Numbered from the stretch's first letter, positions 8,934 through 16,918 are shown. The stretch is DNA of 64,000 nt from Candidatus Marispirochaeta associata (GCA_001749745.1 JWTM01000532.1:124001-188000); one strand, 5' to 3'. Numbers and translations: made by a program. Notes: generated by a model not told the origin, from the letters alone.

Positions 8934-11090
8934 ATGGCGATGTTTCCCATCGGTACGATACTGAATCTTGCACAAAGTACTTTCAACCTAACAACTAAAC
9001 AGAAGGATCCGAAGGGACGGTTGCGCAAACGCTTCGATCGGATGGCTAAAGAAGAAGAGATCGACTTCGAGGAGATTGACTCACTCTGGGAGCTGGTAAA
9101 CCAGGAATCAGAGGAGCGTTTATCAGCTTATACGAATCACTTCCTGAATGATCAGTCCTGGTATCTCTATCGTACCGCCTACACGGTCTTAACAACTCAC
9201 TTGTCCGTCATCGGGATTCCGGACCGTATTCTTCATTACATCCTCTGGCGCGAGATCGGCAACTGGGTAGTTATACAGCTCTGCCGTTGGATAGCGCATG
9301 CGCAGGAGGAAGAACTGCCCATGGCATATCATTCAGATCCTCTCTGGTTCTTTCCCCGCTACCAGCAAGAACAGGCATCTCCTTATGCATATCTCTTCGC
9401 CGGGGTGATTTATGGCTTGAACCTTACTGACGAATCGAACCGCATGCTGGTTAATTTATTCGTTCATCCCGAAGACGATGCCATACGGTACGAACAAAAA
9501 TCTAAAGATCGAGAGCGGGAGATGCAGTCCTGGCTTAGTGGTGCGAGTATCCCGCGTTGGAGTACCCTGGAAGATTGTCGGGATGCCCTACAAGTGAATA
9601 TGGGAAACATTCCTGATGGGCAATTACGACGTTCTCGAGCACACATACTCCGCGATTTCACAGAGAATGCGGTTGTTCTATGCTTCAGTTGTGATTTTGC
9701 GGAAAGAATGATTAAGATCGCTGGTCAGTCCGGGTATTCGATGTGGCTTCATAAAATGGCGGAAAATATTGTGCAGCACTTTTCTGAAGACCCACATGGT
9801 GCACTGCAGAATTTCATGATCCCCTCGCCACGGCTGTCTATTAAAGAGATGTTATCAGGCTATATTCAGTATTTGGAGGAACAAGCAGAGATTCTAAGTA
9901 ATGATGTTGATGAACCTGTTGATTCTGGTACTGTTACTGCGTTACATAACACCTGTGCCACTGCACTGAAGAGTCCCACCCTCACAGAAGAGTTATGGAG
10001 TTCGCTCTATTGCGCCCGCTATCAGGAAGGGCCGATTTTTACGGAACTCTTACTCAAGGCCTATAGCCTCGCCTTAGAGCAAGGCGATAAGGTCGCTCTT
10101 TATGAGCTCCATCGTCTGGGCTACTACCATGGACTCTTCAAATCAACCAGTGTAGCAGCTCGATCATGGGTTCGTGACCAATTGGAAGAGCGATTTCCTT
10201 TTTTCATTCTCACGCAGAATGATATCAAGCGTATTAGAAGATGGGCGCCTCGAAGCGTCAATAGCTTCCGAGAAGTAGGGAACTATAAGCGAACCCCACT
10301 TATGATTCATGCCTGGCTGGGAGACCGGATTGAAGTAGAGAAAATCCTACATGCAGGAGCTGATCCGGATCTTCTCTCCGAGGCAAAAAAGCACCGGAAT
10401 GGCGATAATTCATCGGCCCTCTTACTGGCTATTCAAGGTTACCAGCAGTATGTCTGGCAGGAGGAACATCCTAAGTACGCAGCGTATCGTGCAATTATTT
10501 CACTGATTCTTCAGGCGCTGCCAAAAGATGCGAAAAGTTTGGGCGCTTCGACATTAATAAGAAATACGACGCCGCTCTATGCAGCGATTGAATCCTGTGA
10601 TCTGAACGTGGTCGAGGAGCTTCTCACGAAAGGGGCAGCTCCGAATCAGGCTGCTGGAGGAGATTGCTTTTCTCCCCTCTATGGAACTATGAATCTCTTT
10701 GCGTTCTACCGCCGTTTTCGTGAGTGGGATACCGACACCTTCCTGGAATGGCTTTGCTTACCCCATCGGATTGATCCTCATCGTATGCGACTACCACTGC
10801 AACCGGGTATTGTGACCAGTAAAAACTTTTATCAACATCGTCGAATGCTTCTTCACGATCCAAATTTCCAGAGAATCTACCGCAAAGCTGTTGTGCACAC
10901 ATTCCGCCATCCGATTACCGCCGAGGCCAATCTTCTCGCCATTATCGATCTCCTGGCAGAGTATGGAGCAGATCCAAATAGCCTCCAGCCGAACGGTTAT
11001 ACGCCCTGTGATTTGGCGCTGGAGATTGGGAATGAGGAACTGATCGGCTTGATTCAGAAGATTGGCGGAACGAAAACTCTAATCTTGTAA
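8934..11090 (+). CDS. Large hypothetical protein with C-terminal ankyrin repeats
   Basis: I do not recognise the first 450 residues of this 718-aa protein; they look alpha-helical and soluble, with no enzyme motif I can name. The C-terminal third contains at least three ankyrin-like units: around residues 455-490 (TPLMIHAWLGD..VEKILHAGADP), 545-580 (TPLYAAIES..VVEELLTKGAAP) and 672-715 (LLAEYGADPNS..GYTPCDLAL). It starts 33 bp after mcrC with GGAGGAAGGGTGAGGA just upstream; I preferred the ATG at 8934 over the TTG one codon earlier. Position and direction suggest a third gene of the McrBC operon. It may be an accessory, a regulator or a separate ankyrin-type defence effector. Confidence 0.7.
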   Translation: MAMFPIGTILNLAQSTFNLTTKQKDPKGRLRKRFDRMAKEEEIDFEEIDSLWELVNQESEERLSAYTNHFLNDQSWYLYRTAYTVLTTHLSVIGIPDRILHYILWREIGNWVVIQLCRWIAHAQEEELPMAYHSDPLWFFPRYQQEQASPYAYLFAGVIYGLNLTDESNRMLVNLFVHPEDDAIRYEQKSKDREREMQSWLSGASIPRWSTLEDCRDALQVNMGNIPDGQLRRSRAHILRDFTENAVVLCFSCDFAERMIKIAGQSGYSMWLHKMAENIVQHFSEDPHGALQNFMIPSPRLSIKEMLSGYIQYLEEQAEILSNDVDEPVDSGTVTALHNTCATALKSPTLTEELWSSLYCARYQEGPIFTELLLKAYSLALEQGDKVALYELHRLGYYHGLFKSTSVAARSWVRDQLEERFPFFILTQNDIKRIRRWAPRSVNSFREVGNYKRTPLMIHAWLGDRIEVEKILHAGADPDLLSEAKKHRNGDNSSALLLAIQGYQQYVWQEEHPKYAAYRAIISLILQALPKDAKSLGASTLIRNTTPLYAAIESCDLNVVEELLTKGAAPNQAAGGDCFSPLYGTMNLFAFYRRFREWDTDTFLEWLCLPHRIDPHRMRLPLQPGIVTSKNFYQHRRMLLHDPNFQRIYRKAVVHTFRHPITAEANLLAIIDLLAEYGADPNSLQPNGYTPCDLALEIGNEELIGLIQKIGGTKTLIL

Positions 11091-11113
11091 AAAAGCACCC
11101 TACTGTCTATGGT

Positions 11114-11139
11114 TTTCCCCGATTACGGCGGAGGGGAAA
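11114..11139 (+). other. Small hairpin between the ankyrin gene and the DUF4258 gene
   Basis: Seven bases TTTCCCC (11114-11120) pair with GGGGAAA (11133-11139) across a 12-base loop. A short TCTATT follows instead of a full U tract, so this may be a weak terminator or a leader structure for the next two genes. Confidence 0.35.
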
Positions 11140-11156
11140 TCTATTAGCGTAAAATC

Positions 11157-11471
11157 ATGAAAATGATTCAGGTGCCGTGTCTGCAGGACACAAGGGAACG
11201 TACACAGTTTGCTCTCTCGTCGCATGCCGAGGAACGCATGCAAGAACATCACCTTTCACCGACAGATGTTGGAACTATCCTCACCCAGGGAGAGTGGTCA
11301 CGAGCGCGTGGGAATCGCACGCTCTACTACTTCCCGGAGTCTCCCTTTCTTGCCTGGCTGGACCCCAGGCGTACTCGTCTTACCGGATATGTGGTAGTCC
11401 TGGCCGCTGATGAAACCATTGTCTCTGTCTATCGGCAGGACTGTCGCTTTCGTAGCGGGGATCTCCGATGA
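11157..11471 (+). CDS. Small DUF4258-like protein upstream of the viperin-like gene
   Basis: This 104-aa protein has the pattern of DUF4258 proteins: a HAEERMQEH motif near residues 23-31, a helix with LSPTDVGTIL, then beta strands ending in VSVYRQ. DUF4258 resembles BrnT/RelE-type small RNA-acting folds, so a toxin-like or nucleic-acid-related role is possible but not shown. No antitoxin-like gene lies beside it. A second ATG is at 11163. Its stop overlaps the start of the radical SAM gene by 4 bases (ATGA), so the two are translated together and likely act together. Confidence 0.65.
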   Translation: MKMIQVPCLQDTRERTQFALSSHAEERMQEHHLSPTDVGTILTQGEWSRARGNRTLYYFPESPFLAWLDPRRTRLTGYVVVLAADETIVSVYRQDCRFRSGDLR

Positions 11472-12331
11472 AGGGGGTGTCATCGTTCGATCAAATGGGA
11501 ACGTTCCATCTGAATATCCATGTGACCAATCGCTGCAATGCACGATGCATCGGATGTTTTGGCTGTTTCCCAGTACATCGTGAGTTAACGATGCGTGAAT
11601 GGTTCCCGATTATTGATCGTCTTCAGGCGCTTACCCGGCATCTCCCGGAGAGAAAGATCAATATCGCTGGCGGAGAGCCGCTCTGCTATCCCGGCCTTAT
11701 TCCACTTCTGCGGTACAGTAAACAGGCTGGCTTCATAACCACTATCATCACGAATGGCCTCTCTCTGTCAGATCTTACCATACCTGGTTTCGTGGATTGT
11801 GTTGATTATATCGGGATCAGCATTGATTCAGCGCGTGAACGGACGAATCGTCGCTTAGGCCGGGCCAGCAAAAGGCGAACCCCCTCGGGGGATTTTTACC
11901 ACTCTCTCGCTACGGAACTGCACAAATACGGAATTCCAGTGAAAGTGAATACCGTCGTCTCCCGGTTTACGGTCCAGGAGGATCTTATCCCGCTCATGCA
12001 GGATCTACAGCCCCTACGGTGGAAGATTCTCCAGTTTACCGAGAATCGCGCCACTCCAGAGAAGTTCCGAAAGCGCTTATCCATCTCAACCGATGCATTC
12101 AAACACTACTGTGATAAAGTGCGTGCTGCTGATCTCCCAGTCGTGTGTGAGGATCGGGAGATGGTTCGCTCCTCCTATCTCCTCGTGGGGCCGGATGGAT
12201 CTGCCATCGGTTGTCGTGATGACTCCTATCAGGTGCAGCCGATTTCCTGGGAACAGATTTCATCCTTATCGGAACTTGAGCAATTCTTTCCACAATTCAG
12301 GCCGGATTCGTTCCGCAAGCGGCAAGGATAG
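11468..12331 (+). CDS. Prokaryotic viperin-like radical SAM enzyme
   Basis: This 287-aa radical SAM protein carries the CxxxCxxC cluster motif at C23-C27-C30 and GGEP at 68-71. Beyond the generic fold it matches viperin. After the ISIDS strand come VKVNTVVSRFTVQEDL at about 158-173 and PLRWKILQF at 182-190, which align with the KINSVINRFNVEEDM and PVRWKVFQ regions of animal viperin, including its nucleotide-contacting Asn (N161), Arg (R184) and Lys (K186). Further on, MVRSSYLLVGPDG..GC aligns with viperin's MKDSYLILDE..NC. Viperins convert CTP, GTP or UTP to 3'-deoxy-3',4'-didehydro nucleotides that stop phage RNA synthesis. The protein ends at KRQG, without the usual tail after KRGG. It overlaps the DUF4258 gene by 4 bases. 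Confidence 0.8.
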   Translation: MKGVSSFDQMGTFHLNIHVTNRCNARCIGCFGCFPVHRELTMREWFPIIDRLQALTRHLPERKINIAGGEPLCYPGLIPLLRYSKQAGFITTIITNGLSLSDLTIPGFVDCVDYIGISIDSARERTNRRLGRASKRRTPSGDFYHSLATELHKYGIPVKVNTVVSRFTVQEDLIPLMQDLQPLRWKILQFTENRATPEKFRKRLSISTDAFKHYCDKVRAADLPVVCEDREMVRSSYLLVGPDGSAIGCRDDSYQVQPISWEQISSLSELEQFFPQFRPDSFRKRQG

Positions 12332-12339
12332 CAGAGATC

Positions 12340-12376
12340 ATGGTCGCTCGTTCCTCTGGTAGGGGAGAGCGACCAT
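12340..12376. terminator. Hairpin between the convergent viperin-like and HExxH genes
   Basis: A perfect 10-bp stem (ATGGTCGCTC at 12340-12349 with GAGCGACCAT at 12367-12376) can be extended inward by CCTCT/AGGGG pairing. It lies between two converging stop codons, so it probably works as a bidirectional terminator. There is no clear U tract on either strand. Confidence 0.5.
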
Positions 12377-12383
12377 CTGTTCC

Positions 12384-12911
12384 TCAGCTTTGGAGGTAGC
12401 GTTTGATGCGCATAGTAAAGATTCGCTCTTCAAGAGCTTTCCCCACCCGAAACAACGGGAGAGCGGCCCAGCCGAACGAGAGGAGCACAGAACCAAGGCA
12501 AAACCAAAGGAGTTGATTGATATCTGGCGGTGTCGAAAGATCCGCTACAATATCGCTTGAGGTGAAAGGGGTGATAAACTCGCTGATCGCCACACCCAAA
12601 AAGAACCAGGCGCCGCATCCATGTTGCTTGTAGGCAAGCCACCATATTAGCGCGACTGGGCAGCCTAAGCCCGCGATTGGGCCGGCCCAGGTAACCAGAT
12701 CAAGTGCCCATCGCCGTGAAATACCTCTGAAGAAGATACTGTTCCAGCCAAGATATTCGGGATTGCCCCCCATCAAGAGCACCATTATATAATGGCCCAT
12801 CTCGTGAAAGAAGGGGGTGAAAAGCCCTACCCAACCCAGGATAGCACCCAGCATAACGCAACCCGACATAAGGATGTAGCGAAGAGCATGTGGATGACCG
12901 GTTATCGCCAT
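12384..12911 (-). CDS. Membrane protein with HExxH motif (M50-like)
   Basis: This 175-aa protein has about four hydrophobic segments and a zinc-protease motif HEMGH at residues 36-40 at the end of the first membrane helix, as in site-2 (M50) intramembrane proteases. A possible third zinc ligand is the Asp in SSDIVADLS further on, but the NPDG-type motif of classical M50 proteins is not obvious. If active, it would cleave a substrate within or near the inner membrane. It faces the viperin-like gene tail to tail and reads out of the repeat-rich region 12,912-13,096, which should contain its promoter. Confidence 0.6.
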   Translation of the reverse strand: MAITGHPHALRYILMSGCVMLGAILGWVGLFTPFFHEMGHYIMVLLMGGNPEYLGWNSIFFRGISRRWALDLVTWAGPIAGLGCPVALIWWLAYKQHGCGAWFFLGVAISEFITPFTSSDIVADLSTPPDINQLLWFCLGSVLLSFGWAALPLFRVGKALEERIFTMRIKRYLQS

Positions 12912-12955
12912 AATCCAATTGTAGCACAGCCATTCCCCTTTCTCTTTCTAGTCCA

Positions 12956-13089
12956 GTGTACTTTCTGTACTTTGTGTACGTGATATAGAGTAAGGGGTTC
13001 TATAAAGAATAGACAGATACTACGATACCAGAGAGACCAATGAAGGTTCTGCTGGTATCGTAGCATGTACAGTAAGTACACGGAATACA
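12956..13089. repeat. 9-bp-spaced GTAC boxes and nested inverted repeats in the mobile region
   Basis: GTAC occurs at 12958, 12967 and 12976, exactly 9 bp apart. A mirrored set starts at 13067 and 13076, with ATAC at 13085, also 9 bp apart. The 15-bp arms 12956-12970 and 13067-13081 are inverted repeats with one mismatch. Between them is a perfect 12-bp inverted repeat, CTACGATACCAG at 13020-13031 and its complement at 13052-13063, with a 20-base loop. The array lies between the stop of the RepA-like gene and the start of the HExxH gene. It looks like an iteron-type origin, a recombinase arm-site cluster or an operator; the sequence alone does not decide. Confidence 0.75.
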
Positions 13090-13096
13090 CTACGCG

Positions 13097-14068
13097 TCAG
13101 GGCAAGCAGTAACATCCATGTTGTGGCTTACATATGACGCCTTCTTTCACCATATCCCTCAGAAGATTGCCCGTATTTTGCTTTGTTTTCCCGATTGCCT
13201 CTTCTATGGAACCCGCCTTCTGGGGCTCTGGATGTTCTCGGAGATAGTTAATGATTTCTTGACGGGCGAGAGTCGGCTGCAACAGGTCAGCGGAGCCACG
13301 CAGTGACCAGCGTCCATGGTCTGGATCAAACTCAAGGGCATAGGCTGCCTCCTCAACATCCCGGCCGGTGATTTCCAAGAGTGCACTTCGAGCATTGCGA
13401 GCGCGGCGCATCAGAAGAATAGTATCCGCCGCTCCGGTAAGCCCGGTAGATCCCGATACCTGGTCCAAGAAATCACTCGCATCCGCCTTACGAGTATGGG
13501 TTACGACCAGTATTGGAATCCCCTCATCATCCGCGACCTTCTTGAGACGTTCAATATCCCCATAGTCAGCATCGTAGAGGGAGGTCGTCGAAGGACGATC
13601 GCGTTCGCGGACGCGGGCCAGTGTGTCGATAATCACGAACCGGATATCCGGGTGTTTAAGAAGTACCTGATGGAGCTGTATCCGACTCTTTTCCCCTCGG
13701 GGCCACTCGGTACTGAGGAGAAGGTGTGGCGTCTCCTTCGCTTCCATCTGGTCGAGCCGATGACGAAGGCGATAGGGCGGGTCTTCCAGGGCAAGATAGA
13801 GCACCGTAATCTGGGGCGCTGGTGCATGATCCAGTGCCATCCCCCCTATTGCACAGCTGTAGGCCAGATTGAGTACCAGAAAACTCTTGCCGAGCTTCGG
13901 TGCGCCGGCCAAGACCGTGAGCCCTGCCGGAAGAATACCGGGTATGATCCAGTCGATATGTGGTGGCTCTGCAGTTTGTAAATCAGCCATAGTCCAGATT
14001 GTCGGCAGTGCATACTCGTCCTTTTCAGATGAACCGTGAGGCTGTTCCGTTAGTGCGTTTCTGGCCAT
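13097..14068 (-). CDS. RepA-like (AAA_25, RecA-fold) ATPase
   Basis: This 323-aa protein is related to the hexameric helicase RepA of RSF1010 and to RecA/KaiC-like ATPases common on plasmids and integrative elements. Walker A is GAPKLGKS at residues 55-62, a catalytic glutamate is in ALEDP near 95, and Walker B is FVIIDTL ending at D148. A winged-helix-like tail (LREHPEPQKAGSIEEAIG) may bind DNA. It probably serves replication or transfer of the element. It overlaps the end of the preceding small gene by 19 bases, and all element genes to the integrase run in the same direction. Confidence 0.85.
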   Translation of the reverse strand: MARNALTEQPHGSSEKDEYALPTIWTMADLQTAEPPHIDWIIPGILPAGLTVLAGAPKLGKSFLVLNLAYSCAIGGMALDHAPAPQITVLYLALEDPPYRLRHRLDQMEAKETPHLLLSTEWPRGEKSRIQLHQVLLKHPDIRFVIIDTLARVRERDRPSTTSLYDADYGDIERLKKVADDEGIPILVVTHTRKADASDFLDQVSGSTGLTGAADTILLMRRARNARSALLEITGRDVEEAAYALEFDPDHGRWSLRGSADLLQPTLARQEIINYLREHPEPQKAGSIEEAIGKTKQNTGNLLRDMVKEGVICKPQHGCYCLP

Positions 14069-14358
14069 AACAGCCTCATAAGATCCCGCGCAATACGACG
14101 ATACTGACGATCAGACAATGAGTAATTGCAGAAATCCTGGTAGAGGCGCGAACCGGGATAGAACGCAGCCAGGTAATCCTTCCAGTCGAAGACCAGACAG
14201 ATACAGCGTGTACGGGGCAGATAGGGAAGAATCGGCGCTGATCCAGGTAAAAGACAGTCGCCCACTCGGTAGAGCGATAGGTTTTGCTCTACGCATGCTT
14301 CTATGGTTCGGTCAATCTTCTGTTTCCATTCCTGGTCTGCAATTGAATTATGCTTCAT
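14050..14358 (-). CDS. Small hypothetical protein of the mobile element
   Basis: I do not recognise this protein of about 102 aa. It is soluble, without a signal peptide or membrane segment. I chose the ATG at 14358, which overlaps the end of the HTH gene by 11 bases; a start at 14388 is possible but would overlap more. It is coupled to the RepA-like ATPase downstream and may be a replication accessory. Confidence 0.55.
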   Translation of the reverse strand: MKHNSIADQEWKQKIDRTIEACVEQNLSLYRVGDCLLPGSAPILPYLPRTRCICLVFDWKDYLAAFYPGSRLYQDFCNYSLSDRQYRRIARDLMRLLWPETH

Positions 14359-14533
14359 GGTGTGACCCTCCTGCCTGGTGCTGATCAAGCCAGCGCATCA
14401 GTTCGTCTTCGCGGAAGAGCAATCTCCTTCCAAGATGCATATGTGGAAGGGAATGATTCTGTATGTGTCGATACAGGGTTGCACGTGAAATTCGTAAGAA
14501 CAGAGCTGTTTCCTTAGCAGTGAGTATTCTCAT
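14348..14533 (-). CDS. Excisionase-type helix-turn-helix protein
   Basis: This 61-aa protein matches the short MerR/excisionase-like DNA-binding domain: LTAKETALFLRISRATLYRHI is the helix-turn-helix, followed by the wing LGRRLLFREDELMRWL. Such proteins control integration or excision or act as element regulators. I chose the ATG at 14533 because a GGAGGT ribosome site lies exactly 6 bases upstream; the frame is open to 14563 but without such a site. Confidence 0.85.
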   Translation of the reverse strand: MRILTAKETALFLRISRATLYRHIQNHSLPHMHLGRRLLFREDELMRWLDQHQAGGSHHEA

Positions 14534-14683
14534 TCTGCTACCTCCAAAGAAATTTGATTTCACGACGTTCTACGTGTCGACACATCGCGTCATGTTTTAT
14601 CAAGAGTAACGGAGGGAAGCATACGAAAAGTAGTACGAAATATTTTCATCTGAATGGGGAAGCGGAAGGAGTGGTCAGCTAAT

Positions 14684-15484
14684 TTACAGAAATATGTAGT
14701 TTATTTCCGTTCGTGTATTTTCTGGAGCCTCTTCCTTCGGAAGTCGGTCGTATTCAATGCGATGATCTCCATGCAGGACATACCGAGCACACAGCTTAGT
14801 CAACGGAATGAGGAGTAACCCTTCTCTTTTCAATTCACGTAAAAATGCTTTGACAAAATATGTGGTAGTAGCCTTGGGGAACCAGATTTGCATACCGTCA
14901 GCAAAACATTTTTCTTGTTCACTGGCTCGGGAGAAGATGCGTTGCACCTCCTCCAAGCGGAACGGCTGCCATATCCGGGTATCCTCCAGGATCGATTTTG
15001 CACTCGTACTTAAAATCTCTCCATACTCCTTGGTAGGTATGGCAAACTCTTCAAACTCAACATCACTCATGTCTACTTGGTCTTGAAGCATGCTTTGGTA
15101 ATCAAGGAAATCGAGTATACCTTTTAATTGGGTGTAAACAAGAAGTTCGTCGATATTCGTAATAGTTATATCCTCAACGGTTTCTACCCGATCACCACGC
15201 TTCTGGAGGACTAAGCGAAATGCTTCATTCTCGATGATGCTGACATCATTATCAGAGAGAGGAAGGATTTGCTTCGCCTTTGCAGTGACCTTTAGGGGGG
15301 AAATTTCTGGATGCTCATCAAGCAGTTCTCGATATCGCTGGAAATCTTCTCGAAAGCGGGAAAGCACATAACGCAGGTACTGTTTGGCGGCATGAACCGG
15401 TGCCCGTCGTGAGTGCACAAAATGAAAAATGCGTTCGTAATCATAGTCAAAGAGGGGGAGGTGTTCCCGTACTTGATCACTCAT
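14684..15484 (-). CDS. Hypothetical protein co-translated with the integrase
   Basis: I do not recognise this 266-aa protein. It is charged and soluble, probably largely helical, with no catalytic motif I can name. Its start overlaps the integrase stop by 4 bases (ATGA), so it is translated together with the integrase and probably belongs to the element's core. The base composition is more AT-rich than in the integrase gene. Confidence 0.6.
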   Translation of the reverse strand: MSDQVREHLPLFDYDYERIFHFVHSRRAPVHAAKQYLRYVLSRFREDFQRYRELLDEHPEISPLKVTAKAKQILPLSDNDVSIIENEAFRLVLQKRGDRVETVEDITITNIDELLVYTQLKGILDFLDYQSMLQDQVDMSDVEFEEFAIPTKEYGEILSTSAKSILEDTRIWQPFRLEEVQRIFSRASEQEKCFADGMQIWFPKATTTYFVKAFLRELKREGLLLIPLTKLCARYVLHGDHRIEYDRLPKEEAPENTRTEINYIFL

Positions 15485-16641
15485 TCCTGTTCCTCCCAGA
15501 GCCGCTCTTGACTTGCAGCAATATCCTGATAGTGCTCCAGATCAAACTGGGTGTACTGGTCGGTCATTCGTTGGGTCATATGGCCGGTGATCGCCTGAAC
15601 CTTCGCATCGGAGATATTGTTCCCGCGACAGTAGGTATTGAAGAAATGACGCCAGGAGTGAAAGACGATACCTCGCTCCTTTCGTTCTAATTCGTCGATC
15701 CCAATCCGGCCTAAGGCGCGATAGAGGGCGCGGGTGACGGTCCGGCTGGCAATCGGCGTCACCCCGGCATCGAGGGAAAAGAGGAACTGGTTAGTGGTGC
15801 CGGCAAGCTGGGTGAGGTACGCACTGACCCGGCTGGGGATCGGGACGATCCGGGTGCGACTCGTCTTGGTCCCCTTGAGCCTGCTGGTCGGGCGATAGGC
15901 GTGATTCACCTCAACATGGGTCGTATGGACCTCCTGGGCGGTCAGGGCCAACAGCTCAGATTGACGCATCCCGGTGGCTGCCGCGGTCAGGTTGAGGGTG
16001 AAGTGAACCAGATGGCCGTCCCAGATTGTCTCCAGAGCCTCATCATTTAAAAGCCGGCGCACCTCTTGGAGGGTAAGAATCCCGCGCCGGGCATGCTCTT
16101 CATGCAAGAGGGGCACCGGCTTCCCCACATCGACGGGGATATCCCCCAGCCGGGCGGCCTCGGAAAGGATCTTCTTGAGGTTCTTTAAGGCGTGATTGAT
16201 GGTTGCATCCGATTTCTTCCCAACTGCCTTCATCTGCATCAGCCACTCCTCGATCATACGGGTGGTAATCGCCTTGATCTTGACCGATCCGAAGGCGGGG
16301 TGTAGATGCTGCACCAGCTCGCTGCGGCGGCTCTGAGCATACTCGGGGGTCAGGGATCGGGGATTGCGTGCCAGTTGGCGGGAGATGTAGGGGCAGGCAT
16401 CCCAGAGCCACCAGGTCGCGGTATAGTCGGCGAAGGTCGGATTGGGTGAGCGGTCCGGCAGCAATTTCCCGTCGCGAATCAGCTGATTCATGTGGTCCAT
16501 GAAGCGGGCCTTGGTGGAACAGCCGGTGGAAATGGGACCGGTGCGGTTCCCGTTCGTATCATAGGTCTGGTAATAGAAGACTTTGACGCCTTTTTTGGTG
16601 GTGCGCGTGTAGTAGGTGTAGGGTTGCCGGTAGCGTGGCAT
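15481..16641 (-). CDS. int: Tyrosine recombinase (phage-type integrase)
   Basis: This 386-aa site-specific recombinase has an N-terminal SAM-like core-binding domain (about 65-165) and a C-terminal catalytic domain (about 185-375). Catalytic residues visible are R226 (ATGMRQSEL), H328 and R331 (HSWRH), H354 (ITGHM) and the nucleophile Y363 (DQYTQ). Its gene starts 135 bp from the 3' end of a tRNA-Gly gene, the classic arrangement for an element that integrates into that tRNA. Confidence 0.95.
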   Translation of the reverse strand: MPRYRQPYTYYTRTTKKGVKVFYYQTYDTNGNRTGPISTGCSTKARFMDHMNQLIRDGKLLPDRSPNPTFADYTATWWLWDACPYISRQLARNPRSLTPEYAQSRRSELVQHLHPAFGSVKIKAITTRMIEEWLMQMKAVGKKSDATINHALKNLKKILSEAARLGDIPVDVGKPVPLLHEEHARRGILTLQEVRRLLNDEALETIWDGHLVHFTLNLTAAATGMRQSELLALTAQEVHTTHVEVNHAYRPTSRLKGTKTSRTRIVPIPSRVSAYLTQLAGTTNQFLFSLDAGVTPIASRTVTRALYRALGRIGIDELERKERGIVFHSWRHFFNTYCRGNNISDAKVQAITGHMTQRMTDQYTQFDLEHYQDIAASQERLWEEQE

Positions 16642-16708
16642 GGGCTCCTCCTCAAGGGTTCACCGTCCCGCAACGAATGACGAAGTGCCTACATAAATGC
16701 ATCAACAC

Positions 16709-16738
16709 AAAAAAAGGGAAGCTTTCAGCAAGCTTCCC
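16709..16738 (-). terminator. Rho-independent terminator of tRNA-Gly
   Basis: On the minus strand a perfect 9-bp stem (GGGAAGCTT/AAGCTTCCC, arms 16716-16724 and 16730-16738) with a 5-base loop is followed by seven T. It lies about 40 bp downstream of the tRNA 3' end and so ends that transcript before the integrase gene. Confidence 0.9.
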
Positions 16739-16775
16739 CTCGATGCAATTCCTTGTGCTACAAATAATTAAGTAC

Positions 16776-16847
<72 letters not shown>

Positions 16848-16863
16848 GTTTAATGTGATAGGA

Positions 16864-16892
16864 AACATACACAAAGAGCTCTTTTTTGTCAA
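16864..16892 (-). promoter_or_regulatory. Promoter of tRNA-Gly
   Basis: Read on the minus strand: TTGACA (16887-16892), a 17-bp spacer, then TATGTT (16864-16869), with the tRNA 5' end 16 bases after the -10 box. This is a good sigma-70 promoter. Confidence 0.8.
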
Positions 16893-16918
16893 GAAACCTT
16901 AATGTGTAACTAGGCGGA

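Noticed and set aside
9430-9445. Short match to the tRNA-Gly T arm (GAATCGAACCG) as a possible attachment site
   Set aside because: Only 11 bases match and it lies inside the ankyrin gene, so it is probably chance.
11468-12331. Reading the radical SAM gene as a generic MoaA- or SPASM-type maturase
   Set aside because: There is no C-terminal cysteine-rich SPASM domain, and the second half matches viperin over several separate segments.
13316-13981. Open plus-strand frame opposite the RepA-like ATPase
   Set aside because: The minus-strand frame has Walker motifs and fits the operon; the plus-strand product looks random.
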